This document shows, piece by piece, positions 8,573-17,384 of a DNA stretch of 64,000 nucleotides (the first letter of the stretch is position 1; each line of letters opens with the position of its first letter). The notes under the pieces were generated by a model that saw only the letters and a list, made by a program, of their open reading frames with translations, had not been told where the DNA came from and ran no database searches. Source of the stretch: Flavobacterium phycosphaerae (GTDB lineage Bacteria; Bacteroidota; Bacteroidia; Flavobacteriales; Flavobacteriaceae); the NCBI RefSeq assembly GCF_010119235.1, contig NZ_JAAATZ010000001.1, forward strand, positions 2,200,501 through 2,264,500, written 5' to 3'. The translations under genes were made by a program, and so were the position numbers.

Positions 8573-9772
8573 TTGAAAGTAATACAACAAACAAGAGTAC
8601 TAACAATAATAGCCTTTGCTGCTTTATTGTTTTCCAATACAATTCATGCTCAGAAATTTAAAGTAGCGCTCGATGCAGGGCACGGTGACCATGATTATGG
8701 AGCCATCAGAATGCCTTATATCGAAAAGAATATTACTTTGGCAGTGGTTTTAAAAGTGGGTAAAATTTTAGAGAAAAGTTCCGGAGTTGAAGTCATTTAC
8801 ACCAGAAAATCAGATCAGTTTATTGACTTAGTGGAACGCGCCAACATTGCCAACAGAGCTGATGCCAATATATTTGTTTCCATTCACTGTAATGCCAATA
8901 ACAATACTGCCGCCTGTGGTTCAGAAACCTATGTAATGGGTATGTCTAAAAACGCTTCTAACCTGGAAGCGGCGAAACGAGAGAACTCGGTAATCACCCT
9001 CGAAAAAGATTATAAACAAAAGTACGAAGGGTTTGATCCAAAATCGCCTGAATCTTATGGGACTATGGTAATGTCGCAGGAATTATACCTTGATCAGAGT
9101 ATCGCATTAGCCGGGAAAATTCAAAACCACTTCATCGATGATTTAAATAGAAAAAGCCGAGGGGTAAAACAGGCGCCTTATATGGTGTTACACAAAGCCT
9201 ATATGCCTAGAGTGCTGATTGAAATGGGCTTCATTTCCAATCCTGCTGAAGGTGCTTTGTTAGATTCGGAAGAAGGGCAACAGGGAATTGCCGAAGCGAT
9301 TGCCAATGCTATCCTAAGTTATAAAAAAGAATATTTTGGTGCCGGTGCCGGTGATGACGATGTCAAACCATCTCAAAAAATGGAAAAAGACGGTGGTGTT
9401 AAGGTTATTGATACCCCATCAACTCCAAAAACAACCGTTAAGCTACCGGAAGTGAAAAAGCCAGAGGCTAAGAAACCGGAACCCAAAGAAGAAATCAAAT
9501 CTGAAGTAACCGGCGGCGTAGCGACCTTTAAAGTGCAATTGTCAGCCAGTGGCAACAAACTGGAACCGATTCCGAGTAACTTCAAAGGATTAGGCAATAT
9601 CTCCATAGCATCAGAAGGAGCCTTATACAAATACATGTACGGCGAAACGTCTAATTATGAAGAAGCTAAACGATTATTAGCTGAAGCCAAAGCTAAAGGA
9701 TATGCTTCCGCTTTTGTGATTGCTTTCAAAAACGGTAAGAAAGTTTCGGTTCAGGAAGCATTAAAGCAATAA
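8573..9772 (+). CDS. N-acetylmuramoyl-L-alanine amidase, tandem paralogue with Lys/Pro linker and SPOR-like tail
   Basis: This 399-residue protein appears to use a TTG start at 8573, giving the signal peptide ending ALLFSNTIHAQ. The Amidase_3 motifs are VALDAGHGDHDYG, EKN, FVSIHCNANN and LIEMGFISN. A Pro/Lys/Glu-rich linker (residues about 265-310, e.g. KKPEAKKPEPKEE) separates it from a C-terminal SPOR-like region starting TFKVQLSASG. It follows the first amidase by 15 bp, so the two are likely cotranscribed and arose by duplication. The longer flexible linker may give it a different reach across the periplasm. Confidence 0.95.
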   Translation: MKVIQQTRVLTIIAFAALLFSNTIHAQKFKVALDAGHGDHDYGAIRMPYIEKNITLAVVLKVGKILEKSSGVEVIYTRKSDQFIDLVERANIANRADANIFVSIHCNANNNTAACGSETYVMGMSKNASNLEAAKRENSVITLEKDYKQKYEGFDPKSPESYGTMVMSQELYLDQSIALAGKIQNHFIDDLNRKSRGVKQAPYMVLHKAYMPRVLIEMGFISNPAEGALLDSEEGQQGIAEAIANAILSYKKEYFGAGAGDDDVKPSQKMEKDGGVKVIDTPSTPKTTVKLPEVKKPEAKKPEPKEEIKSEVTGGVATFKVQLSASGNKLEPIPSNFKGLGNISIASEGALYKYMYGETSNYEEAKRLLAEAKAKGYASAFVIAFKNGKKVSVQEALKQ

Positions 9773-9825
9773 TAACAAGGAGTTATAGGATTTTATTTTA
9801 ACTTTGCCAAAAAAACGATTAACCA

Positions 9826-10782
9826 TTGAAAATCACTAGAGAAATTAAGACGGCCATACTAGTTATTGCTTCTATTTTATTATTTATTTGGGGTTACAGC
9901 TTCTTAAAAGGAAGAGACTTATTTAATGACTACAAAACATTCTATGTACAATATGACAATGTAGAAGGGTTGCAAAACTCGGCCCCTATAACCATTAACG
10001 GACTGGTAGTAGGCAAGGTGAATAAGATTAACTTCTTAAACCATTCCGGTAAAATTCAGGTTGAACTCCAAATCAAATCGGATTTCCCTTTTTCAAAAAC
10101 CAGTGTCGCTTACATCTACGAACCGGGCTTAATTGGAGGCAAGCAGATTATGATTACGCCTAACTTTGAAGATAAATCGGTAGCGGAATCAGGAATGACC
10201 TTAAAAGGAGGCAACATACCGGGACTAACCGCTTTGGTGGCACAACGCTTAACGCCATTACAGGAAAAAGTAGAAAAGATGGTAGTGTCTGCAGATAATT
10301 TATTGAAGAATGTAAACTCGGTTTTAGATGCTAAAACCAGAGACCATTTGAAAAGCAGCATTACCAATTTAGACGCTACTTTAGCTGAGTTCAAAGTAGC
10401 TTCTGAAAACGTTAACGTAATGTTGGCAGAAAACAAAGGTAAAATCAATAACACGATGACCAACTTTGATAAAGCTTCAGGGAATTTTGCCAAAATCTCG
10501 GATTCAATTGCCAAAGTAAATATCGGAGCTACCGTTAAGAAATTAGAAAAGACATTAGCCAGCGTGGATAAAATAATGGCCGATGTACAGGCCGGTAAAG
10601 GAACCTTAGGCAAATTGGCCAAAGACGATGCGCTCTATACCAATTTCACTAAAACGTCTAAAGAATTAGAATTACTGTTACAGGATTTACGCCTGAATCC
10701 GACACGTTACATCAACGTTTCGCTTTTCGGAAAGAAGAACAAACCTTATAAAGCACCTGTAAACGATTCCATAAAAAAGTAA
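9826..10782 (+). CDS. MlaD-family MCE protein (periplasmic lipid-transport component)
   Basis: The 318-residue product begins at a TTG (9826) and has one N-terminal membrane anchor (AILVIASILLFIWGYSFL). An MCE/MlaD domain follows, with VQYDNVEGLQNSAPITING and the YIYEPGLIGGKQIMI region. The C-terminal half is predicted alpha-helical and coiled, with repeated Leu/Asn/Lys heptads. MlaD-type proteins form hexameric rings that move phospholipids between the membranes. A TAACTTTG word (9799-9806) just upstream matches the -7 promoter consensus, so the gene may have its own start besides read-through from the amidases. The cognate ATPase and permease are not in this window. Confidence 0.92.
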   Translation: MKITREIKTAILVIASILLFIWGYSFLKGRDLFNDYKTFYVQYDNVEGLQNSAPITINGLVVGKVNKINFLNHSGKIQVELQIKSDFPFSKTSVAYIYEPGLIGGKQIMITPNFEDKSVAESGMTLKGGNIPGLTALVAQRLTPLQEKVEKMVVSADNLLKNVNSVLDAKTRDHLKSSITNLDATLAEFKVASENVNVMLAENKGKINNTMTNFDKASGNFAKISDSIAKVNIGATVKKLEKTLASVDKIMADVQAGKGTLGKLAKDDALYTNFTKTSKELELLLQDLRLNPTRYINVSLFGKKNKPYKAPVNDSIKK

Positions 10783-10792
10783 AATCTTAGCC

Positions 10793-12100
10793 ATGATGTA
10801 TATCGACAACATACTATTTGCTATCCTTCTCCTTGCGGGAATTGGTTTCTTTGCCCAAAACGTCAGAAAGCTGACGCGCAACATCAAATTGGGGCATGAC
10901 GTAAACCGCTCTGATAACTCCGCAGCCCGATGGAAAAACATGGCGATGATTGCTTTAGGGCAGTCTAAAATGGTGAAAAGACCTGTTGCCGGTTTTTTAC
11001 ATATCATAGTGTACGCCGGTTTTATTATCATCAACCTCGAAGTACTGGAAATTATCATTGATGGACTTTTCGGAACGCACAGAATCTTTTCTTTCTTGGG
11101 GGGCTTTTACAGCTTCTTAATCGGTTCGTTTGAGGTATTAGCGGTATTGGTTTTAGTTGCCGTTATCGTCTTTTGGATTAGAAGAAATGTCATTCGCTTA
11201 AAACGTTTTGCCAGCTCCGATTTAAAAGGGGCTCCAAAGAAAGACGCCGATACGATTTTGTATTTCGAAATGGTCTTGATGTCCTTATTCTTAGTAATGA
11301 ATGCTACCGATTTGCATTTCCAAATGATGAATTCAGGAAATGTGATTTCACAATACATTACGCCTTTGTTTTACAACATGGACATCACAACCGTTGAAAT
11401 CATTGAAAGAGGAGCGTGGTGGTTCCATATTATCGGAATCTTATTGTTCTTGAATTATTTATATTATTCAAAGCACTTACATATTCTGTTAGCCTTTCCA
11501 AACACTTATTTTGCCGATTTGAATGCCAAAGGTAAATTTGATAATCTGGAAAGTGTTACCAAAGAAGTAAAACTGATGATGGATCCTAATGCTGATCCGT
11601 TTGCAGCTCCACCGGTAGATGCTGAGGCGGCTCCGGCCAAGTTTGGCGCCAGCGATGTGCAGGATTTAAATTGGGTACAATTACTAAACGCTTACACTTG
11701 TACCGAATGTGGTCGTTGTACGTCTTCTTGTCCGGCCAATCAAACCGGTAAGAAACTGTCTCCTCGTAAAATTATGATGGACACCCGTGATCGTTTAGAA
11801 GAAGTGGGAAAAAATATAGATGCTAATAAAGGCGTTTTTGTACCGGATAATAAAACATTGCTAAACGATTACATCACGGCTGAAGAGCTTTGGGCATGTA
11901 CTTCGTGCAACGCTTGTGTAGAAGAATGTCCGGTAAACATCAGTCCGTTATCCATCATTATGGACATGAGACGTTATTTGGTTATGGAACAAAGTGCCGC
12001 ACCACAATCGTTAAATGCGATGATGACCAATATTGAAAACAATGGTGCCCCTTGGCAATACAACCAACAAGACCGATTAAACTGGAAAGACGAAAACTAA
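10793..12100 (+). CDS. membrane-bound 4Fe-4S dicluster oxidoreductase subunit (HdrC/GlpC-like)
   Basis: The 435-residue protein has an N-terminal membrane part of about five spans (starting NILFAILLLAGIGFFAQ), resembling the cytochrome-b-like gamma subunit of nitrate reductases. It has two ferredoxin-type cluster motifs: CTECGRCTSSCP and CTSCNACVEECP. Family knowledge places such proteins in quinone-linked electron transfer, with a CCG-domain partner. That partner is the gene at 12677, so together they resemble a heterodisulfide-reductase-like or glycolate/lactate-oxidase-type module. The physiological donor is unknown. It starts 10 bp after the MCE gene. Confidence 0.92.
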   Translation: MMYIDNILFAILLLAGIGFFAQNVRKLTRNIKLGHDVNRSDNSAARWKNMAMIALGQSKMVKRPVAGFLHIIVYAGFIIINLEVLEIIIDGLFGTHRIFSFLGGFYSFLIGSFEVLAVLVLVAVIVFWIRRNVIRLKRFASSDLKGAPKKDADTILYFEMVLMSLFLVMNATDLHFQMMNSGNVISQYITPLFYNMDITTVEIIERGAWWFHIIGILLFLNYLYYSKHLHILLAFPNTYFADLNAKGKFDNLESVTKEVKLMMDPNADPFAAPPVDAEAAPAKFGASDVQDLNWVQLLNAYTCTECGRCTSSCPANQTGKKLSPRKIMMDTRDRLEEVGKNIDANKGVFVPDNKTLLNDYITAEELWACTSCNACVEECPVNISPLSIIMDMRRYLVMEQSAAPQSLNAMMTNIENNGAPWQYNQQDRLNWKDEN

Positions 12101-12180
12101 GTATATAAACTGATAAATTCTCATAATTGTGAGGCTTGAGGATTTGTCGAATGAATTTGAACACTATAAAAAGTAACAAA

Positions 12181-12627
12181 ATGAAAGCGGAAGACATTGA
12201 CAAAAACTTGCAAAGCATCACGCAAAACGGACAGCATTTAAGTCCGATTTTACCGGAAGGTATTAAGAATTATCTAATCGATATTGACGGAACCGTTTGT
12301 GACGATATCCCCAATGAAGAACCGGAACGAATGCTAACGGCTGAGGTTTACCCTGATGCATTAGTAACCTTAAACAAATGGTATGATGAAGGGCATATTA
12401 TATTTTTCTTCACATCAAGAACAGAAGCACACAGAGAGTATACTGAGATTTGGTTAAAAAAACACGGTTTCAAATACCACGGAATCCTTTTTGGAAAACC
12501 ACGAGGAGGAAACTACCACTGGATTGACAATCACTTGGTAAAAGCCACCCGTTACAGAGGAAAGTTCACCGATTTAGTGGAAAAAGAAGTAACCATTCAG
12601 GTATTCGACGACGAGCACCACGAGTAA
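12181..12627 (+). CDS. HAD-superfamily (LNS2-like) phosphatase-fold protein
   Basis: I prefer the ATG at 12181 (MKAEDIDKNLQSI); in-frame upstream starts at 12136 and 12151 would add poorly supported residues. The 148-residue protein carries a HAD motif I, LIDIDGTVCDD, with the nucleophile Asp and the second Asp two residues later. It also has a motif-II-like FFFTSRTEAH and a C-terminal WIDN region. It sits between the two Fe-S subunits in a same-strand run. Such short proteins are often labelled phosphoheptose isomerase in flavobacterial genomes, but no isomerase (SIS) fold is visible here. The substrate is unknown. Confidence 0.8.
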   Translation: MKAEDIDKNLQSITQNGQHLSPILPEGIKNYLIDIDGTVCDDIPNEEPERMLTAEVYPDALVTLNKWYDEGHIIFFFTSRTEAHREYTEIWLKKHGFKYHGILFGKPRGGNYHWIDNHLVKATRYRGKFTDLVEKEVTIQVFDDEHHE

Positions 12628-12651
12628 TGACAACTCGCGAGTTGTCATTAC
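12624..12651. repeat. 28-bp perfect palindrome after the HAD gene
   Basis: The arm GTAATGACAACTCG (12624-12637) is followed at once by its exact reverse complement, with no spacer. The left arm includes the HAD gene's stop codon, and the Fe-S partner gene starts 26 bp further on. There is no T-run, so it is not a normal intrinsic terminator. It could be an operator, a cruciform-forming site or an mRNA processing hairpin. Confidence 0.85.
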
Positions 12652-12676
12652 GAGTTACCAATAAAAAATAAAAAAT

Positions 12677-13468
12677 ATGTCAGAAGTATTAAATGTGCCA
12701 ACCATGGCAGAAATGATGGCCCAAGGCAAGCAACCCGAAGTGTTATTTTGGGTAGGCTGTGCCGGCAGTTTTGATGACAGAGCAAAAAAAATTACCAAAG
12801 CGTTTGTGCGTATTTTAAATCGCGCCAATGTAGAGTTTGCCGTATTGGGTACCGAAGAAAGTTGTACCGGGGATCCGGCCAAACGAGCCGGTAACGAATT
12901 TTTGTTCCAAATGCAGGCCATGATGAACATAGAAGTTTTGAATGCCTACGAAGCCAAAAAAATCGTAACCGCTTGCCCGCATTGTTTTAATACACTGAAA
13001 AATGAATACCCTGAATTGGGCGGTACCTATGAAGTAGTGCATCATACAGAATTTTTGAAATCGCTGTTGGATGCCGGAAGACTAACCATTGAAGGCGGAC
13101 AATTCAAAGGAAAACGCATTACATTTCATGACCCTTGCTATTTAGGCAGAGCTAATAATGTTTATGAAGCACCAAGAGCGTTGATTCAGAAATTGGATGC
13201 TGAGTTAGTAGAAATGAAACGCTCGCGCGCTAATGGTTTGTGCTGTGGTGCCGGCGGAGCCCAAATGTTCAAAGAGCCGGAGCCGGGTAACAAAGACATC
13301 AACGTAGAAAGAACCGAAGATGCTTTGGAAACCCAACCCGAAATCATTGCAGCCGGTTGTCCGTTCTGTAATACCATGATGACGGATGGAGTCAAAGCCA
13401 AAGAAAAAGAAGGGGCTGTAAAAGTGATGGACGTGGCTGAGTTAATTGCCAATGCACAGGATTTATAA
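12677..13468 (+). CDS. CCG-domain Fe-S oxidoreductase subunit (HdrB-like)
   Basis: The 263-residue cytosolic protein has two cysteine-rich (CCG) domains. The first has VGCAGSFDD and TACPHCFNTLKNEYPE, the second HDPCYLGRANN, GLCCGAGGAQM and AGCPFCNTMM. This pattern fits the HdrB/GlpC-C-terminal/LutA-type family, which binds Fe-S clusters and transfers electrons to or from a membrane partner. It is almost certainly the partner of the dicluster protein at 10793, although the HAD-like gene and a perfect palindrome come between them. The electron acceptor or donor cannot be deduced from the window. Confidence 0.92.
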   Translation: MSEVLNVPTMAEMMAQGKQPEVLFWVGCAGSFDDRAKKITKAFVRILNRANVEFAVLGTEESCTGDPAKRAGNEFLFQMQAMMNIEVLNAYEAKKIVTACPHCFNTLKNEYPELGGTYEVVHHTEFLKSLLDAGRLTIEGGQFKGKRITFHDPCYLGRANNVYEAPRALIQKLDAELVEMKRSRANGLCCGAGGAQMFKEPEPGNKDINVERTEDALETQPEIIAAGCPFCNTMMTDGVKAKEKEGAVKVMDVAELIANAQDL

Positions 13469-13477
13469 TCAATTCAA

Positions 13478-14239
13478 ATGAATCGTCTGGTTGTTTGCTT
13501 TCTTTTTTTTGTTTTTCAACTGAAGGCACAACAACCTAATGCTGTCAGCGCAGATTCCATACAACCCAAGACGAATATTAAATTAGATTTAAAATACCAA
13601 CAATTCATTATTCCTACTGTTTTTATCGGTTACGGAATTATAGGATTAGAAAGCGGTCAGATTAAAGGATTTAATGCGGGCATTAATGAAGAAGTGACAG
13701 AGCATATTGATAAAAAAATTACAGTAGATGATTTTTCCCAATACCTCCCCATGGCTTCACTATACGGATTATCCGCATTGGGCGTAAAAGGTAAAAACAA
13801 TACCAAAGACAAAACCATTATACTGGCAACGTCTTATCTTTTAATGGGGCTGACCGTTAATGCTTTTAAGCAAACAGCCTCCGTTAAACGGCCTGACGGA
13901 ACAAGTTATAATTCGTTTCCATCAGGGCATACTGCTACCGCTTTTATGGGAGCAGAGTTAATGTATCAGGAATACAAAGACGTATCGGTTTGGTACGGCG
14001 TATCAGGTTATTTGGTAGCCACCGGAACCGGAATATTCCGAATGTACAACAATCGCCATTGGTTTACCGATGTAGTTGCCGGAGCAGGAATAGGTATATT
14101 GAGTGCCAAAGCAGGCTATTGGTTGTACCCGATAGCGAGCAAGTGGTTTACCAAAAAGAATGCAACAAAAATAAAAACGGTTATGGCTCCGTTTCACGAT
14201 GGACGAAACACCGGAATTGGTTTTATAAAAACCTTTTAG
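13478..14239 (+). CDS. PAP2-superfamily phosphatase
   Basis: The 253-residue protein starts with a signal-peptide-like or anchor segment (LVVCFLFFVFQLKAQ). It carries the PAP2 catalytic motifs KRPDGTS, SFPSGHTATAFMGAE and YNNRHWFTDVVAG, which supply the Lys/Arg, Ser-Gly-His and Arg-His residues of the vanadium-chloroperoxidase fold. Substrates in the family include phosphatidic acid, undecaprenyl pyrophosphate and lipid A phosphates. Without further context the substrate is open; the neighbouring wall and acylation genes favour an envelope lipid. It starts 9 bp after the Fe-S gene. Confidence 0.9.
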   Translation: MNRLVVCFLFFVFQLKAQQPNAVSADSIQPKTNIKLDLKYQQFIIPTVFIGYGIIGLESGQIKGFNAGINEEVTEHIDKKITVDDFSQYLPMASLYGLSALGVKGKNNTKDKTIILATSYLLMGLTVNAFKQTASVKRPDGTSYNSFPSGHTATAFMGAELMYQEYKDVSVWYGVSGYLVATGTGIFRMYNNRHWFTDVVAGAGIGILSAKAGYWLYPIASKWFTKKNATKIKTVMAPFHDGRNTGIGFIKTF

Positions 14240-14352
14240 CCTTGTAAGGGTTGCCATTAAAGGTATAAGTATAAGAGTAGTAAAAAATAAGAATGGGTTT
14301 AAAAGCTGTTTTGACAAAGTAGTTTTTGAAATGCTAAAAAAATAAATTAAGA

Positions 14353-15789
14353 ATGCTTTTTAACTCGATTAGTTTTGCCCTGTTTTTACCGATAGTATTC
14401 TTTCTGTATTGGTTTGTAACCAATAAATCTCTCAGAAATCAAAACATTTTACTGCTGCTTTCGAGTTACTTTTTCTATGCTTGTTGGGATTGGCGTTTTC
14501 TGTTTTTACTGATTTTTTCCACCTTACTAGACTATTATACCGGTTTGAAGATGTCTGATGCCCAAAGCAGCGGGGCTAAAAAGTTCTGGCTGTGGTTGAG
14601 TGTTTCCATCAATCTGGGTTTTTTAGGATTCTTCAAATACTACAACTTTTTTGCGGAATCGTTTGCCGAAGGAGTCTCCAATTTAGGGTTTCATATCGAT
14701 ACCTGGACATTAAAGATAATTCTTCCGGTAGGGATTTCATTTTACACTTTCCACGGATTGTCTTATGTAATTGATATTTATAATGACAAAATCAAAGCGG
14801 AAAAGAACTTTATTGATTATTCCGTTTTCGTTAGTTTTTTTCCTTTATTGGTAGCTGGGCCGATAGAAAGAGCTACCCATTTGTTACCTCAAATTCAAAA
14901 GAAGCGAACATTTAATTTTGCTGTAGCCGCTGATGGTGTTAAGCAAATTTTATGGGGATTGTTCAAAAAAATTGTCATTGCCGATCAGTGTGCCAAATAC
15001 GTAAACCTAATCTTTGACCATGCCACCGATTACTCAGGAAGTACCTTAGTCGTTGGAGCTGTTTTGTTTGCTTTCCAGATTTATGGTGATTTTTCAGGCT
15101 ACTCTGATATCGCTTTGGGAACGGCACGCTTGTTTGGAATTGACTTGCTCCGCAATTTTGCCTTTCCTTACTTCTCCAGAGATATTGCCGAATTCTGGCG
15201 TCGTTGGCATATATCACTTTCAACCTGGTTCAGAGATTATTTATATGTGCCGTTAGGAGGCAGTAGAGGCGGAGTCTGGATGAAAGTTAGAAATACATTT
15301 ATCATTTTTTTGGTCAGTGGGTTTTGGCACGGGGCTAACTGGACATTCATCATTTGGGGACTCTTAAACGCCTTGTACATCATGCCATCTATACTCTTCA
15401 ATACAAACCGTAATAATTTAGATATAGTAGCAACAGGTAGACTACTGCCGAGTCTTAAAGATTTTGCCTCAATGGTACTCACGTTTAGTCTAACGGTTTT
15501 GGCTTGGATATTTTTCAGGTCAGAAACTGTTGCCGGAGCTTTTGAATATATCGGAATCATTTTCTCAAAATCACTGTTTACCTTTCCTTTGGTTTTTCCA
15601 AAATTACAGCTGCTGTTACTCCTATTTTTTATTGGTATTGAGTGGATGGGAAGGCAAAACCAGTATGCCATTGCAACGTTGGGCAATCAAAAACCCAAAG
15701 TAGTGCGTTATGCATTTTATTATTTGCTGATTTTGATGATTGTTGTTTTTAATGGGAATAGTCAACAGTTTATTTATTTTCAATTTTAG
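14353..15789 (+). CDS. MBOAT-family membrane O-acyltransferase (AlgI-like)
   Basis: The 478-residue polytopic protein has about ten membrane spans and the MBOAT signature SGFWHGANWTFIIWG with the invariant catalytic His. Other family regions are GISFYTFHGLSYVIDIY and FWRRWHISLSTWFRDYLYVP. AlgI/DltB-type enzymes pass acyl groups across the membrane to a periplasmic acceptor. The next gene, 2 bp away, encodes an SGNH-type protein that probably finishes the transfer, as AlgJ/AlgX do for alginate. The polymer that is acylated is not identified; no alginate or D-alanyl-carrier genes are nearby. Confidence 0.95.
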   Translation: MLFNSISFALFLPIVFFLYWFVTNKSLRNQNILLLLSSYFFYACWDWRFLFLLIFSTLLDYYTGLKMSDAQSSGAKKFWLWLSVSINLGFLGFFKYYNFFAESFAEGVSNLGFHIDTWTLKIILPVGISFYTFHGLSYVIDIYNDKIKAEKNFIDYSVFVSFFPLLVAGPIERATHLLPQIQKKRTFNFAVAADGVKQILWGLFKKIVIADQCAKYVNLIFDHATDYSGSTLVVGAVLFAFQIYGDFSGYSDIALGTARLFGIDLLRNFAFPYFSRDIAEFWRRWHISLSTWFRDYLYVPLGGSRGGVWMKVRNTFIIFLVSGFWHGANWTFIIWGLLNALYIMPSILFNTNRNNLDIVATGRLLPSLKDFASMVLTFSLTVLAWIFFRSETVAGAFEYIGIIFSKSLFTFPLVFPKLQLLLLLFFIGIEWMGRQNQYAIATLGNQKPKVVRYAFYYLLILMIVVFNGNSQQFIYFQF

Positions 15790-15791
15790 GA

Positions 15792-16856
15792 ATGAAGCAG
15801 TTTTTAACCAAAATATTTTTATTCTTGCTGTTGCCCATACTCTTATGGGGAATAATCGAAGCCGTTCTGCCTATTACGACTTTTACCCACAGGACTAGTG
15901 AAGCCATTTGTTTTGTTACCAAAATTCCACACGAAGCCAGTTATTACCCTAATATTGATTCAAAAATGATTGCTGTAGGCGATATGTGTCACCATACAAA
16001 ATATCAGGTATATAAAGAAGAAATTTGGAAGACCGATGACTTAGGATTCCGTAACAATGAATTCATAGCCAATCCCGATATCTTGATTATAGGTGATTCG
16101 TTTACTCAGGGCACCAGTTTGAGCCAAAATCAAACCATTACCAATAAGCTGAAGGCAAAATTTGGCGATAGCATAAAAGTATACAATATGGCTCCCAGTT
16201 CGATGTCAGAGCTTGACCGTTATCTTGCCTTAGGCATCATCAAAAAACCAAAACTTCTTATTTTTTCTGTTGTAGAGCGAAACATTCCGCCCAAAATTGA
16301 ACCGTTTGACCCTAAAAAAAATACAAAGTTGAAGCATATCATAAAGTCAATCTGTGGTTGGGGTAATATCAATGTCTATTTAGATAAAGCTTTCAAGCAG
16401 TATTCTATCAAGTGGATTCAATCCCGTATCAGTCATGCAAAGGGCCAAGGCATTCCTGCGGTTGATGACTCAAATATGTTCTTTTTTAATGGTGTTAAAG
16501 ACGGACATAAGCCCGAAGATTTGAACAACGAAGCTGATATTATTCTTTCGTATAAAAAATATTGTGAGAAACGTGGGATACGGTTTTTGTTTTTGCCGAT
16601 GCCCAATAAGGAAACAATTTATTTTGAAAAGGTTCCTTTTGCAAAACAACCAAATTATTTAGCTAAATTGGACACTGTTTTGAAAGCCAAAAATATTGAT
16701 GCAATCAATACGGTAAAACTGTACAATGAATACCGTAAAAAGCATACGCACTATTTATATCATTTAGACGATACGCATTGGAATTCGAATGCAACAGCCT
16801 TGGTATCTGAAGAATTGTACCAACACATTACTAACGAGAGGCTATTAAGCCGTTAA
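15792..16856 (+). CDS. SGNH/AlgX-like acyl-transfer or esterase protein
   Basis: The 354-residue protein has an N-terminal membrane anchor (FLFLLLPILLWGIIEAVLP). Its SGNH-type block I is ILIIGDSFTQGTSL, and the catalytic Asp/His pair is in DDTHWNSNATAL near the C-terminus. It starts 2 bp after the MBOAT gene, so the two are clearly translated as a pair. In AlgJ/AlgX, PatB and similar systems, the SGNH protein takes the acyl group brought across by MBOAT and attaches it to a glycan. The same chemistry in reverse (deacylation) is an alternative. Confidence 0.88.
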   Translation: MKQFLTKIFLFLLLPILLWGIIEAVLPITTFTHRTSEAICFVTKIPHEASYYPNIDSKMIAVGDMCHHTKYQVYKEEIWKTDDLGFRNNEFIANPDILIIGDSFTQGTSLSQNQTITNKLKAKFGDSIKVYNMAPSSMSELDRYLALGIIKKPKLLIFSVVERNIPPKIEPFDPKKNTKLKHIIKSICGWGNINVYLDKAFKQYSIKWIQSRISHAKGQGIPAVDDSNMFFFNGVKDGHKPEDLNNEADIILSYKKYCEKRGIRFLFLPMPNKETIYFEKVPFAKQPNYLAKLDTVLKAKNIDAINTVKLYNEYRKKHTHYLYHLDDTHWNSNATALVSEELYQHITNERLLSR

Positions 16857-16891
16857 GTGTTTTTTTAATAATAACTGAAAATAAAATAAAA

Positions 16892-17374
16892 ATGTTTGTT
16901 CCTTTTGAAAATTTACCCGAAGATTCCAAAATTTGGATCTACCAATCCAATCGCAAGTTTTCTGATGATGAACTGGCCGAAATTGAAAATGATTTAAAAG
17001 TGTTTATCGAAAATTGGTCAGCACACGGTACCGGATTAGAAGCTTCTTACTTGTTGAAATACAGTCGGTTTATCATCTTGGCCGTAAATCAAGAAGTGCA
17101 ACAAGCAACCGGGTGTTCTATCGATTCCTCGGTGGCGTTTATTCAAGATTTGGAACAAAAATACCAAGTTGATTTATTGGATAAAATGAATGTTACTTTC
17201 AAAAATGGCGAGCACATAGCCCATAAATCGTTGATTGATTTTAAACGTATGGCTAAAGAAAAAGCGGTAACGGCCAACACCATAGTTTTCAATAACTTGG
17301 TAAATACCATCGAAGAGTTTAACGAAAACTGGGAAGTACCTGCCGGAGAAAGCTTGCACAGTCGTTTCTTTTAA
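16892..17374 (+). CDS. conserved cytoplasmic protein of unknown function
   Basis: The 160-residue protein has no signal peptide or membrane span. It begins MFVPFENLPEDSKIWIYQSN and ends in a conserved-looking AGESLHSRFF. Homologues in flavobacteria are commonly named ABC transporter ATPase, but no Walker A (GxxGxGK[ST]), signature (LSGGQ) or Walker B motif is present, so that name is not supported. It is followed after 10 bp by the NagZ-like fusion gene, so it may be in the same transcript. I do not assign a function. Confidence 0.85.
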   Translation: MFVPFENLPEDSKIWIYQSNRKFSDDELAEIENDLKVFIENWSAHGTGLEASYLLKYSRFIILAVNQEVQQATGCSIDSSVAFIQDLEQKYQVDLLDKMNVTFKNGEHIAHKSLIDFKRMAKEKAVTANTIVFNNLVNTIEEFNENWEVPAGESLHSRFF

Positions 17375-17384
17375 TTTACAGTAA

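Noticed and set aside
10116..10622. 168-residue minus-strand frame inside the MCE gene
   Set aside because: Antisense to a well-supported gene; composition mirrors the coding strand and there is no motif.
12181..12627. Phosphoheptose isomerase
   Set aside because: The visible motif is HAD-type (DIDGT); no SIS-domain signature.
16892..17374. ABC transporter ATPase label for the 160-residue protein
   Set aside because: No Walker A, Walker B or LSGGQ motif; length and composition do not fit an ATPase.
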